From: Chitinophaga sp.
GTDB lineage: Bacteria > Bacteroidota > Bacteroidia > Chitinophagales > Chitinophagaceae
NCBI RefSeq assembly: GCF_017745275.1
Contig: NZ_JAGHZS010000003.1
Coordinates: 614,693-678,692 of the forward strand
Reading direction: 5' to 3'
Length of the DNA: 64,000 bases
The translations under genes and the position numbers were made by a program. The notes beneath the pieces are model-generated. The model was not told where the DNA came from. It saw only the letters and a list, made by a program, of their open reading frames with translations, and did no database searches. Of this stretch, positions 26,543 to 34,715 are shown piece by piece (the first letter of the stretch is position 1; the number at the start of each line of letters is the position of its first letter).

Positions 26543-27421
26543 ATGAGAATCACTATATCAGGATACTCCACCGCTTTATTTTCCACCTGGTATCTGCTGG
26601 AAGAGCTGGGGATTTTAATGGATGCGGGAGATGGACTTACATCGGCCTTATTGCAAAAGAGCAGGAAAATTAATTACGTGTTTATATCACACGCCGACAG
26701 GGATCACCTCACGGGTCTGGTACAATTGAACCAGCTCAACGCCCGCGATGGCTTCCCGGTGATCTGCTATCCCCGCGACAGCAAATCATTCCCCGCCATG
26801 GCCGACTTCCTGCAAAGATTTGACCCGCACACCAGCGGCATACAATGGCGCGCAGTAGGTCCCGGCGACGAAATTTGGGTGAGAGATGACGTAGTTGTCG
26901 TTCCCATCCGAAACGAACATGTAACCACCGACCATCATATTATCAGAAGCCTGAGCTATAAAGTGATGCAGGTAAAGCAAAAAGTAAAACCGGAACTGGC
27001 CACCCTGCCTCCTGCCACGCTGAAGGAAATCATCATGGAAAAGGGAAAGGAAAGCACCACCATGGAAGTGAGAACTAACCTGGTCGGCTATTCCGGCGAT
27101 ACACCAGTAAAAGACCTGCAGCGTTGGGATCAATCGGGTATACTGATACATGAAGCAACTTTCTTAGCCAGCGAAGGCGATGTAAAGGTAGTGGCGCATA
27201 AAAATAAGCACAGCAAACTGGAAGAAGTGATGGAGATGGTGAGCCATATCAGCGTGGAACAGCTTATCCTGGGGCACTTCTCTTCCCGGTATTCCGCTGA
27301 GCAGATAGACCATGCCATCAAAGATTTATGCAACAAATACGCGATTAATATTCCTGTATTCCGTTTATTACCCGGACTAACAGTGAAGGATATACTATCC
27401 GGACACCCGGTTAATAAGTAG
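26543..27421 (+). CDS. MBL fold metallo-hydrolase (RNase Z-like)
   Basis: A 292-aa protein with the metallo-beta-lactamase fold. The metal motif is FISHADRDHLTGL (HxDxDH rather than the usual HxHxDH), a variant also known from ComEC-type MBL domains. Later ligands include the region NEHVTTDHH, GYSGDTPVKDL (Asp) and HKNKHSKLEE / LILGHFSSRY (C-terminal His), as in RNase Z-like hydrolases. It could process RNA 3' ends or hydrolyse small phosphodiesters. It stands just upstream of tRNA-Pro copy 2, which is probably coincidental. Confidence 0.8.
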   Translation: MRITISGYSTALFSTWYLLEELGILMDAGDGLTSALLQKSRKINYVFISHADRDHLTGLVQLNQLNARDGFPVICYPRDSKSFPAMADFLQRFDPHTSGIQWRAVGPGDEIWVRDDVVVVPIRNEHVTTDHHIIRSLSYKVMQVKQKVKPELATLPPATLKEIIMEKGKESTTMEVRTNLVGYSGDTPVKDLQRWDQSGILIHEATFLASEGDVKVVAHKNKHSKLEEVMEMVSHISVEQLILGHFSSRYSAEQIDHAIKDLCNKYAINIPVFRLLPGLTVKDILSGHPVNK

Positions 27422-27479
27422 TGTGGTAGCCTGTTTTGGAGATTACTTTCAACAATTTTCTAAAATATTTTTTAGAAGG

Positions 27480-27512
27480 TTTGTTTTTGTGAGATTTTAT
27501 TTCCTACATTTG
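27480..27512 (+). promoter_or_regulatory. Promoter of the second tRNA-Pro
   Basis: TTTG at 27480-27483 and TACATTTG at 27505-27512 with a 21-nt gap, the same arrangement as for copy 1. Confidence 0.7.
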
Positions 27513-27536
27513 CATCCCGCTACAAAAGGTCGGAGA

Positions 27537-27610
27537 CGGGGCGTAGCGTAGCCCGGTATCGCGCCTGCTTTGGGAGCAGGAGGTCGCAGGTTCGAATCCT
27601 GCCGCCCCGA
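27537..27610 (+). tRNA. tRNA-Pro (anticodon TGG), copy 2
   Basis: Identical in all 74 positions to the tRNA at 12263-12336: acceptor CGGGGCG/CGCCCCG, anticodon loop TTTGGGA, T arm with TTCGAAT, discriminator A. Directly followed by two tandem partial copies of its own 3' portion. Confidence 0.97.
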
Positions 27611-27838
27611 CTTAATAAAGAAGCTTACTCAGAGATGAGTAGGCTTTTTTGTTTTTAGCTAAACGTTTTGTATCGCGTACCGCTGTAAGCGGCAAGGTCG
27701 CAGGTTTGAATGCTGCCGCCCCGACTTAATAAAGAAGCTTACTCAGAGATGAGTAGGCTTTTTTGTTTTTAGCTAAACGTCTTGTATCGCGTACCGCTGT
27801 AAGCGGCAAGGTCGCAGGTTCGAATGCTGCCGCCCCGA
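27611..27838 (+). repeat. Two tandem 114-bp units: hairpin terminator plus tRNA-Pro 3' fragment
   Basis: Unit 1 is 27611-27724 and unit 2 is 27725-27838; they differ at only a couple of bases. Each holds CTTAATAAAGAAGC, a terminator hairpin (TACTCA-gaga-TGAGTA core), TTTTTAGCTAAACGT, and a ~55-nt fragment from TATCGCGTACC to GCCGCCCCGA. The fragment resembles tRNA-Pro from the D loop to the 3' end. The anticodon arm is replaced by ACCGCTGTAAGCGG, and one T-stem base is changed (GCTGC for CCTGC), which breaks a pair. It cannot be a functional tRNA. These are the best-preserved copies of the family. Confidence 0.9.
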
Positions 27839-27845
27839 TTTAACT

Positions 27846-27882
27846 GGATAGGGATGTTTTTTATACCATCCTGTCCTTTTTT
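27846..27882 (+). terminator. Terminator after the tRNA-Pro repeat cluster
   Basis: GGATAGGGATG (27846-27856) pairs with CATCCTGTCC (27867-27876) with one bulge, followed by six T. It may be the original terminator of this tRNA, pushed downstream by the inserted units. Confidence 0.7.
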
Positions 27883-27901
27883 ATTTTCGCCTGTAATGCG
27901 G

Positions 27902-28267
27902 TTATGAAATTTGCTTTTTCTTAAATTGAATAATTTCAATGATTAATTTTTCTGGCAATGGTTGATTGTTGGGAAACTGTACGGATGCTTTGCCTACGAC
28001 ATATTCCGATAACTCTTTTGCAAAGTTTTGCAAAATCCCTGTTCCTACATAAAATCCTGCAAACTTTTTATACCCAGCAATCATAATTTGCTTGTCTCGT
28101 TTGCCGCCTTTTACTAAAGCGTAGGCTGGAATATCATAATTAATTAACTCTTCCGCATTGGGAGCAGTTTTTAAAATTATTTTCTTTAAAGCAAGTAATG
28201 TTTTTTGGGTATCTTCAGGTTGCTGTGCAAAATACTCAGCAACTGTTTTAAATTTTGATGTTGCCAT
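27902..28267 (-). CDS. DUF1801 (YdhG-like) domain protein
   Basis: A 121-aa protein of the DUF1801 / YdhG family, which includes the frataxin-like Bacillus protein once called an iron chaperone. Signature stretches are VAEYFAQQPEDTQKTLLALKKII, EELINYDIPAYAL and a C-terminal SVQFPNNQPLPEKLI. Function in this organism is unknown. It lies 11 nt downstream of the DUF998 gene and is probably co-transcribed with it. Confidence 0.85.
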   Translation of the reverse strand: MATSKFKTVAEYFAQQPEDTQKTLLALKKIILKTAPNAEELINYDIPAYALVKGGKRDKQIMIAGYKKFAGFYVGTGILQNFAKELSEYVVGKASVQFPNNQPLPEKLIIEIIQFKKKQIS

Positions 28268-28278
28268 GATTGCTAACT

Positions 28279-28950
28279 TTAATTGTGATTTGACTTTTGA
28301 ATTCTAATAAGTTGTACGTTTAAGATTATTAGCCATACCAAATAAGTTAAAAAAAGTAAACGAGGTGGATAGCCTAATGGGACATCGGGTCCATATGCGT
28401 AGTCGCCTTTTGGTATTACATAAATAGAGAGATGAATAATAAAACCGACTAAGCCAAGTAATGGTATAACTGATGTCCATATCAAAACTTTCTTTGCCGC
28501 AGCCCATGATTTATTTTTTAAAGCAATGCTTATGTTAATCAATAACGCAGCAAATGGAAAAAGAAACAAACCTGCCATACCTGAAAACATGTGAATTAAA
28601 CCTGTTGTTGATATTTTATCAGGTGCAGTCGTTAAAGGGTCGGTGGTAAACACTCCCACACAAAAAGTTCCTGCACAGCAGATAAATAAAATGACCAATC
28701 CAAGTTTCCCAAAAAATCCTTTTACATGCGATTTAATGTTAAATAGCAATATTCCATAACTGAATGATGAAATAATAAATGCTAAAGACATCATCCATCC
28801 ATGAGAACCAATGGCGTATTCACTCAATGGATGCCAATAGGGGTCTAAGTCCGGTCTAATGAAAATTAATACACTTATTAAAAGATGATAAGTCATTGCT
28901 GCTGCTATGGAAAGTTTTGCCAAAACAATAGAGGTTTCTTTATTTATCAT
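28279..28950 (-). CDS. DUF998 domain membrane protein
   Basis: A 223-aa integral membrane protein with six hydrophobic segments. The conserved DUF998 motif after the first segment is DLDPYWHPLSEYAIGSHGWMM. Later, TTDPLTTAPDKISTTGLIHMFSG matches the family's second polar loop. ATG at 28950 is chosen because it starts the family-like N-terminus; a longer frame begins 29 codons upstream. Function unknown. Confidence 0.85.
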   Translation of the reverse strand: MINKETSIVLAKLSIAAAMTYHLLISVLIFIRPDLDPYWHPLSEYAIGSHGWMMSLAFIISSFSYGILLFNIKSHVKGFFGKLGLVILFICCAGTFCVGVFTTDPLTTAPDKISTTGLIHMFSGMAGLFLFPFAALLINISIALKNKSWAAAKKVLIWTSVIPLLGLVGFIIHLSIYVIPKGDYAYGPDVPLGYPPRLLFLTYLVWLIILNVQLIRIQKSNHN

Positions 28951-29108
28951 TTTCTTGAAATTTAGGATGTAAAGATGCACAAGTATAATAAATCGAAGGC
29001 TGTGCAAACGCGCCATACATAGGGTGTTTTGAGCCATTTTCGTCTGATAGGTTTGTAGAAGGCAGTTACAGTGTTGGCTTACTTATTAATAAGTGCAATA
29101 AATAGTAT

Positions 29109-29285
29109 CACATATTAAAAATATATTCTGTGTTTTTCGGGGTTATTCTAAAGTAATTAGCCATTAACTCCATTTCATCAAGTTTGAATAGTCCTGGGTT
29201 CTTTAGTTTTCTTACTAGAGTATTATAATGTATTCCGGTGCCCTTCGCTGGAGAGGTTGGGTTGACTGTAGCTGCTTTATCTGCT
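29109..29285 (-). pseudogene. Remnant of a helix-turn-helix protein
   Basis: On the minus strand the sequence TGIHYNTLVRKLKNP, then FKLDEMELMANYFRITP, ending at TGA 29109-29111, reads like the recognition helix and tail of a Cro/C1-type helix-turn-helix domain. The frame has no start and is closed upstream by a stop near 29286. A further minus-strand frame at 29329-29547 (72 codons, starting MYTLCFSRCTGY) is unrecognised and could be part of the same decayed gene. The whole 29.04-29.64 kb stretch looks eroded. Confidence 0.45.
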
Positions 29286-29638
29286 GTCCCTTATCTAGCT
29301 GGCCGTATATTGTCTGGTAAATTTACTTTTACAATTTTAAGTGCTTCTTCTGCATTTCCTTCTCCAAGATATTCACTTTTGTTTTTGTCACTACAAAACG
29401 AGCTTCCACTTTGTTTCCGGCTTTCGCTGTAATACTTTTTCCTCCATTAGTTTTGGGAAAATTTTCAAATTGTTTGGGTGTTACATTTGGTAAGTTGTCT
29501 GTGTCATAAGGATAACCTGTACATCTACTAAAACACAAAGTGTACAAACTTGTGAATGGAAATAGTTTATTTAGTGTATTGTCCTGAATTGCGAGTTTGA
29601 CAAAATTGCTTTAAATTTTCTATTTCATTTATCAAAAA

Positions 29639-29779
29639 GTTCGAACTCGGTCCAGTCATCCCGACTTAACAAAGAAGCTTACTCAGAGATGAGTAGGCTT
29701 CTTTGTTTTTAGCTAAACGTCTTGGTATCGCGTACCGCTGTAAGCGGCAAGGTCGCAGGTTCGAATGCTGCCGCCCCGA
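29639..29779 (+). repeat. tRNA-Pro-associated repeat, third well-preserved unit
   Basis: A 115-bp unit (29665-29779) almost identical to the tandem units at 27611-27838, with one extra G before TATCGCG. It is preceded by a degraded T-arm remnant GTTCGAAC...CCCGA (29639-29664). Its separation from the tandem pair by 1.8 kb of cargo (DUF1801, DUF998, HTH remnant) shows that units and cargo alternate. Confidence 0.88.
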
Positions 29780-29848
29780 CAGATTTATTTTTGTATCGTC
29801 ATCCTGCTCTGGCAGCGGCCTTTTTATTTCGGCTAATTTTTAATTTAC

Positions 29849-30409
29849 TTAAGGTTGGAGGTCCAGTACTGCTCTACCACTGAAAAGGTCTGCAGGTACC
29901 GAAACGTGTTCGTGCGCAATCAGCCATACTCCATCAATTTTGCGGAAGCCAAAGGTTAGACGTTCCCAACGATCGACCTTCTGTCCATTCGGCATTGTTG
30001 TCTGCATCCGGAGGAGCTGGTGGCTGAACGCCACGTCGGCGCCCGTGACAATGCTTAGGTCACGTGTCTCGAAATCAATAGGGTGCTGAAAAAAAGCGAA
30101 TACTTGTTCCCAAACATTTCTATACGTATCTGTTCCCACCTGCTGCAGCGGGGGCACAATATCGAACGCTACGAATTCCGGAGCGTAAAGAGACATCATT
30201 AAATTCAAATCCCTGGTGCGAAATGCCTTAACAAAATTGTCGATTTGCCCTCGAATCTGGGCTTCATCACTTGCTTTGTTTTTTTCGATTGTCATTATTG
30301 TTTCTTTTTTTGATTTGTTTACTGTCTGCGCAATTTGAGCATAATTTACCTTGGGAAGTGTAGCACTGCAAAGGAGCATCAGTCCCAAAATTGTTTTTCT
30401 TTTGTTCAT
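29849..30409 (-). CDS. Exported NTF2/SnoaL-like protein
   Basis: A 186-aa protein with an N-terminal signal sequence (MNKRKTILGLMLLCSATLPKVNYAQ) and a SnoaL/YybH-like NTF2 domain: IRGQIDNFVKAFRTRDLNLMMSLYAPEFVAFD, then WEQVFAFFQHPIDFE, and the terminal FRKIDGVWLIAHEHVSVPAD. Such domains bind small hydrophobic ligands or act as isomerase-like enzymes. ATG at 30409 is preferred because it begins the signal peptide. Confidence 0.82.
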   Translation of the reverse strand: MNKRKTILGLMLLCSATLPKVNYAQIAQTVNKSKKETIMTIEKNKASDEAQIRGQIDNFVKAFRTRDLNLMMSLYAPEFVAFDIVPPLQQVGTDTYRNVWEQVFAFFQHPIDFETRDLSIVTGADVAFSHQLLRMQTTMPNGQKVDRWERLTFGFRKIDGVWLIAHEHVSVPADLFSGRAVLDLQP

Positions 30410-30621
30410 GGTAAAAATATAATTGAGTAATTGTTTCACTACAATAACTACTGAGAAAACGAAAAATGGACAGTGACAAGGGAAATATTTTTGCCAGAGA
30501 AGAAAATAATTTTCAAATTATATCCAATTCTGGTATTCTCTGTGGGTTCTAAAGTCGAAAAGGGTTACAAATAATTGACTGTCAGATGGTATTTTGCAAT
30601 CTGTCTTAAATCTATTAAACA

Positions 30622-30676
30622 GGGCGACTTAACAAAAAAGCCTACTCAGAGATGAGTAGGCTTTTTTGTTTTTGGT
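30622..30676 (+). repeat. tRNA-Pro-associated repeat, terminator half
   Basis: GGGCGACTTAACAAAAAAGC, the conserved TACTCA-gaga-TGAGTA hairpin and TTTTTTGTTTTT follow the unit consensus; the downstream tRNA fragment is missing. It lies between the SnoaL and sigma-factor genes. Confidence 0.75.
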
Positions 30677-30686
30677 AAAATTGCTC

Positions 30687-31568
30687 TCAGTTTAAATGAA
30701 ACAGTTGCTTAATTTTTGGATCAAGTAGCAGGGCTTCTGTAAGCTGATCTCCAACCTTAGTATCCGCATAGGCCTGACTGGTAAAGAAATGAAGGTACCT
30801 ATACTCCATAAGGCTGTCTAATTCTTTATTTTTAGCACCCGAAACGGAAAGAATAGATTGATGATAGTCCGGTTTGAAGGTTTGGGTTTTGACATCTATT
30901 TTCCCTTCATTCATAAATCCCTTGGTTTTCTTAAAACAACGGCATGGATTTTCTGGATTTATCAACCCACATTTATGATCCATAAATTGGAAAAGATCAG
31001 CCTTAGCCCGGGATAATTGCTTTCTGAAATTCTCCGGCGTAATATCAAGCAATGAAGATGCAACGGATGATTTAAGGTTAAATATGCCACCAAGTATGAA
31101 GACAATCCTTTGCTGCCTGTCGAGGCATAGCAACATGCCCGATATACAATTGTTTCGTACGTCGATAATGTAATCACGATATTGTTCCTGTTCTTCAACG
31201 CTCATATCCTCATCAGCGTGTACTTCATCGATATAGACACCAAGTTGATTAAAAGAAATCACTTCCTTCTCTTCCCTTTTGCGCTTACAGCTGATAAAAT
31301 GATTCACGACCATGCGATATAACCAGGTGCGAAAACTGCTTTTGCCATTGAATAAGCTAAGCTTGGTGATCATTTTGATGAGCACCTCCTGTGTCAAATC
31401 AGCGGCATCATCAGCATTCTTTACCAGTTTGAGCGCGACATTATAAATGAACCGCTGATGACGGCTAACCAGTTTTTCCATGGCTTGTCTTGAGCCTTGA
31501 CAAGCCTGCTGCACTAGGATGATGTCCTGGCTTTCATCGTATTTTTCGGTAAATGGATGCATGATCAA
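30687..31568 (-). CDS. ECF-type RNA polymerase sigma factor with C-terminal extension
   Basis: A 293-aa sigma-70 family protein. Region 2 spans about residues 20-95: AMEKLVSRHQRFIYNVALKLVKNADDAADLTQEVLIKM, then FRTWLYRMVVNHF. Region 4 lies near 150-195 (SSVASSLLDITPENFRKQLSRAKADLF). Beyond it is an extension of ~90 residues with a Cys-containing segment CGLINPENPCRCFKK and a long C-terminal helical part; it could sense something directly, as no anti-sigma gene is adjacent. Co-directional with the SDR gene 48 nt upstream. Confidence 0.85.
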   Translation of the reverse strand: MIMHPFTEKYDESQDIILVQQACQGSRQAMEKLVSRHQRFIYNVALKLVKNADDAADLTQEVLIKMITKLSLFNGKSSFRTWLYRMVVNHFISCKRKREEKEVISFNQLGVYIDEVHADEDMSVEEQEQYRDYIIDVRNNCISGMLLCLDRQQRIVFILGGIFNLKSSVASSLLDITPENFRKQLSRAKADLFQFMDHKCGLINPENPCRCFKKTKGFMNEGKIDVKTQTFKPDYHQSILSVSGAKNKELDSLMEYRYLHFFTSQAYADTKVGDQLTEALLLDPKIKQLFHLN

Positions 31569-31616
31569 TATTTAATGGTGAAATATTTCCCAATAACCAT
31601 AAGTTATTTAATAAGA

Positions 31617-32393
31617 TTAACTTCGGCCTGCAGCCAGGCCGCCATCAATATCCAGTACAGTGCCTGTAATCCATGCCGCTTCATCGGACAATAAAAATAC
31701 GATCGCATTAGCGACATCGGCTGGTTGGCCATTTCGTCCCAAAGGGTGGATGCTGTTAAATCCCTTATAGGCTTCTTTCACACCTTCCGCTGATCCCATC
31801 AGTTCGTCCAAAACACCGGTTTCAACAATTCCCGGAGCAATAGCGTTTACACGGATCTTATCATCCGCCAACTCCATAGCCGCATGTCGTGTAAAAGCCT
31901 GCAAAGCTGCTTTTGCCATCGAGTAAGCTGATGTAGGCATTCCTTTGACCGCATGTTCTGCCCAGTATGAACCAATGTTTACAATCGAACCACCACCATT
32001 TGCTTTCATTTTCTTTGCGACCGCCTGGGTAATAAAATAAAATCCACGATTGATATTCAGGAAAGCGTCATAATCCTCGCGAGTACTATCCAAAAATGGT
32101 TTAGGTGCGAAAATGCCGGAGGCATTAACCAGATAATTAATCGATTGACCATCTTGTTCAAGTATAGAAATGTAACCAGACACGTCTATGTCTGAGGTAA
32201 GATTAAGCCTTACTCCGGAAACCTCGCCGAATGCACTTAATTCGGTTAATGCCGCATCAATACTCGTCTGGCTTTTACTAATGACAATCACTTTAACGCC
32301 ATTCTCTAATAATAATTTTGCTGTGGCTTTGCCCATACCGCTTGTTCCGCCGATTACAATGGCTGTTTTCAAATGGAAAGATGATTTTTTCAT
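31617..32393 (-). CDS. SDR family oxidoreductase
   Basis: A classical short-chain dehydrogenase of 258 aa. Cofactor motif GGTSGMGKA, then a structural NASG, catalytic Ser in IVNIGSYWAE, YSMAKAA (YxxxK) near residue 155, and terminal ITGTVLDIDGG. Full length. The start at 32393 precedes the nucleotide-binding strand by nine residues; a longer frame would add 12 codons. Probably in one transcript with the sigma factor downstream. Confidence 0.92.
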   Translation of the reverse strand: MKKSSFHLKTAIVIGGTSGMGKATAKLLLENGVKVIVISKSQTSIDAALTELSAFGEVSGVRLNLTSDIDVSGYISILEQDGQSINYLVNASGIFAPKPFLDSTREDYDAFLNINRGFYFITQAVAKKMKANGGGSIVNIGSYWAEHAVKGMPTSAYSMAKAALQAFTRHAAMELADDKIRVNAIAPGIVETGVLDELMGSAEGVKEAYKGFNSIHPLGRNGQPADVANAIVFLLSDEAAWITGTVLDIDGGLAAGRS

Positions 32394-32577
32394 AATTGCC
32401 CTTTTAATTTGTTTGTCTCTTAGACGCAAATTGTGAATACTGTGACAACTTGAACAATTCTCTCACATAGCAGCCTATCCAACTATTGTTCCCATCAATC
32501 GTTGTTACTCCCAATTCTTACACACCTTCTGGTAAATCTTCCCTGGCTGGTAAATAATCAACGCGAAAAAGGAAAAA

Positions 32578-32600
32578 GTTTGGGTCCTGTCGCCCCGACT
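32578..32600 (+). repeat. tRNA-Pro 3'-end fragment
   Basis: GTTTGGGTCCTGTCGCCCCGACT matches the T-arm/acceptor end of tRNA-Pro (TTCGAATCCTGCCGCCCCGACT) with few changes. It is followed by a different GC-rich hairpin (CGCCC at 32601 pairing with GGGCG at about 32636). Only this short piece remains. Confidence 0.6.
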
Positions 32601-32773
32601 CGCCCAAGCCCGGGTTCGTTTTTCAGGGCGTGGTCCGAACCGTGCTAATATCGGGGGCGACTTTCAATTTTAAAAAAATACCTAAAAGTGAGTATTGCAC
32701 ACGATGCAAACGCAATGTAGCTTACAGCACTAATCTTTACGAATTACACTTTACATTAGAAAAGACAACTTAA

Positions 32774-33484
32774 ATGAAGAAACTGTACACTTATTTAGTA
32801 GCATGTGTAATGCTTATTTCCTGCTCGAAAGATAAAAATAAAACTGAACCTGAAACTGGTGGCAATTTATCAACCGCCCCGACTGCAAAAGTAACATACG
32901 ACAACAAAAATTATGGTATTTATAAAGGGGTTTTTGTAGGTTCAACCGGAAATGTTTTGATCAATTTTAAAAATGACGGTACCACGTTATCTGCAAATTT
33001 TGTAATTGATAGCAAATTGTATACTTACACATCCAATAGTTCAACCACAGAAGGTACAAATAGCACTATCACTTTCCGCAATAATAATGACTATTTTGAT
33101 TTTACGGTGAATGCAGACGGAAGCAATCCGACTATTGCAAATATTCATATCAGCGGTCATAGCAACGCGATAGTTCGGGTATTAAAAGAAGCGTCTAATG
33201 CACAAGTATATTGCTTTGAAGGCACTTTTACTGAACAAGGTGGTAATGGTACCCTAAATTTGGTTATCAAAAAAGATAAAGTTGAAGGATTGTTTATTCC
33301 TGCTGACTTCCAGGTTATCCCGCCTTTAAAAGGTTCAGTAACTAATAATAACATTACCGCTGGTATAGGGGAAGAGCCCAATAAGATCGCAACTATTACA
33401 GGCGTTATTACCGAAAAAAATATTAAAGGAAACTGGAGTTCGGATACCGGTTCTGGCAGCTGGGAAGCCCACAGAACATTATAA
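32774..33484 (+). CDS. Secreted lipoprotein, beta-rich, unknown function
   Basis: A 236-aa lipoprotein: signal MKKLYTYLVACVMLISCSK with lipobox Cys near residue 17, then a charged linker (KDKNKTEPETGG). The rest is strand-rich, with Asn/Thr/Gly-rich blocks (e.g. YTSNSSTTEGTNSTITFRNN) and no catalytic motif that I recognise. Probably displayed on the outer membrane. A single cargo gene between two tRNA-Pro fragments (32578 and 33508). Confidence 0.75.
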   Translation: MKKLYTYLVACVMLISCSKDKNKTEPETGGNLSTAPTAKVTYDNKNYGIYKGVFVGSTGNVLINFKNDGTTLSANFVIDSKLYTYTSNSSTTEGTNSTITFRNNNDYFDFTVNADGSNPTIANIHISGHSNAIVRVLKEASNAQVYCFEGTFTEQGGNGTLNLVIKKDKVEGLFIPADFQVIPPLKGSVTNNNITAGIGEEPNKIATITGVITEKNIKGNWSSDTGSGSWEAHRTL

Positions 33485-33507
33485 TACTATTGTTGTCCGA
33501 TTTATAA

Positions 33508-33533
33508 GCAGGTTCGACAATTGCTCAGCCGCC
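33508..33533 (+). repeat. tRNA-Pro 3'-end fragment
   Basis: GCAGGTTCGA...GCT..GCCGCCCCG preserves the T stem-loop and acceptor end of the repeat. It directly follows the lipoprotein gene and precedes that module's terminator. Confidence 0.65.
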
Positions 33534-33547
33534 CCGGCAACAAAAGG

Positions 33548-33582
33548 AAACCCTTCAGATCATTTGAATCTGGAGGGTTTTT
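33548..33582 (+). terminator. Terminator of the lipoprotein gene
   Basis: AAACCCTTCAGAT (33548-33560) pairs with ATCTGGAGGGTTT (33568-33580), one G-T pair, ending in a T-run. Confidence 0.88.
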
Positions 33583-33642
33583 AATGGAGATGATGTTAGA
33601 ATAGTTTCAGGGTTTAATGGTGTAGCAACGGATATACGAGGG

Positions 33643-34569
33643 CTAATGCTGTTGCGCAAAATCGCAAACCGTAGCTTTGAAAGCAGTATTGTTTTCGTAA
33701 TAAAGCAGGTGTCCTCCTTCTATTATACTCACTGTTTTTTTCGGGAAAGCAAAAGTTTTGTAGCCCTTTATGCCCACGGCATGATCCGCTGTTCCGGCAA
33801 TAATCAGCACCGGTATCTTTAGTTGCTGTGTAAAAGGTATATAGTCTTTTGTATACTCGGGGTATTGTTCTTGTTTGAATAGCACAGCTATCGCAAAATC
33901 CTGTGAGCGCTTATAGTCATCTATTGCCATTTGTTTTTGAATAGTCGCCGTATCTTCCGACAGTAGCTTGTATGCTAAGCCACGTTTACGTAGTGCTGTC
34001 ATTTTCTCCACATTTAACTGCCAAAGTGTATCCCTGCTAAGCGTAGCGGATACACTCGTATCTTCACCCAGGAGTTCTTTCTTATACTGTAGAGCTTCCG
34101 TTAAGGCGGTTTTGCTCAACATGTTTAATGTAACGGATACCAGCATTAACGCCCGAACATTGGCAGGATGTGCTAAGGCATAATTAAATGCCAGCATACC
34201 TCCAAAAGAATGGGCAAGCAGAAATGGTTTGTCGGCTTTTAGGTATCGGCGCAATTCTTCTATATCCTGTATCACCCTGGAAAGATGATAATTTGTTGCA
34301 TTTTGCGACTTTCCCGATCCTCGCTGATCAAGGTATACCATTGTAAAGCACGCTTCTAATTCCTTGCCTTTCATTTCTTCGAACGAGCGGCTCCCTTGCC
34401 CCGGCCCTCCATGAATAAATATACAAACCGGGCCTTTACCTGCAACTTTCACGTAAAGCTTAACACTATCACTTGTTTTGAATTCAAATTCCCCCTGTTG
34501 TACAGATTGTGCATACATGCTATACCATCCTAAGAATTGCATAACACCTAACAAGATAAATTTTTTCAT
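33643..34569 (-). CDS. Exported alpha/beta hydrolase (proline iminopeptidase-like)
   Basis: A 308-aa alpha/beta hydrolase with an N-terminal signal peptide (MKKFILLGVMQFLGWYSMYA). The oxyanion motif is IFIHGGPGQGS, followed by YLDQRGSGKS, nucleophile elbow LLAHSFGGML, acid region IAGTADHAVG and catalytic His in IEGGHLLYYE. HGGPG plus DQRGSG is typical of the S33 proline iminopeptidase family, though relatives hydrolyse other substrates. A single cargo gene bounded by repeats. Confidence 0.88.
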   Translation of the reverse strand: MKKFILLGVMQFLGWYSMYAQSVQQGEFEFKTSDSVKLYVKVAGKGPVCIFIHGGPGQGSRSFEEMKGKELEACFTMVYLDQRGSGKSQNATNYHLSRVIQDIEELRRYLKADKPFLLAHSFGGMLAFNYALAHPANVRALMLVSVTLNMLSKTALTEALQYKKELLGEDTSVSATLSRDTLWQLNVEKMTALRKRGLAYKLLSEDTATIQKQMAIDDYKRSQDFAIAVLFKQEQYPEYTKDYIPFTQQLKIPVLIIAGTADHAVGIKGYKTFAFPKKTVSIIEGGHLLYYENNTAFKATVCDFAQQH

Positions 34570-34661
34570 TCAAAATGATTTTCCTGTAAAATACGAAAAA
34601 CAGCTTGATCAGCATATTGATCCGCTAGCCAGGCAGCGCGGGTGATAGGTGGCTATTTTTC

Positions 34662-34697
34662 ATAAAGAAGCTTACTCAGCAGCGAGCGCGCTTTTTG
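34662..34697 (+). repeat. tRNA-Pro-associated repeat, terminator half (degenerate)
   Basis: ATAAAGAAGCTTACTCAG followed by a weakened complementary half GAGCGCGCTTTTT. The left arm equals the unit consensus; the right arm has decayed. Confidence 0.55.
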
Positions 34698-34715
34698 TAT
34701 TTGGAGACTATCGTA

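Noticed and set aside
27611..29779. The tandem units as additional functional tRNA-Pro genes or a CRISPR-like array
   Set aside because: They lack the 5' half of the tRNA, the T stem has a mismatch and the anticodon arm is altered. The repeats are not short, regularly spaced and separated by unique spacers.
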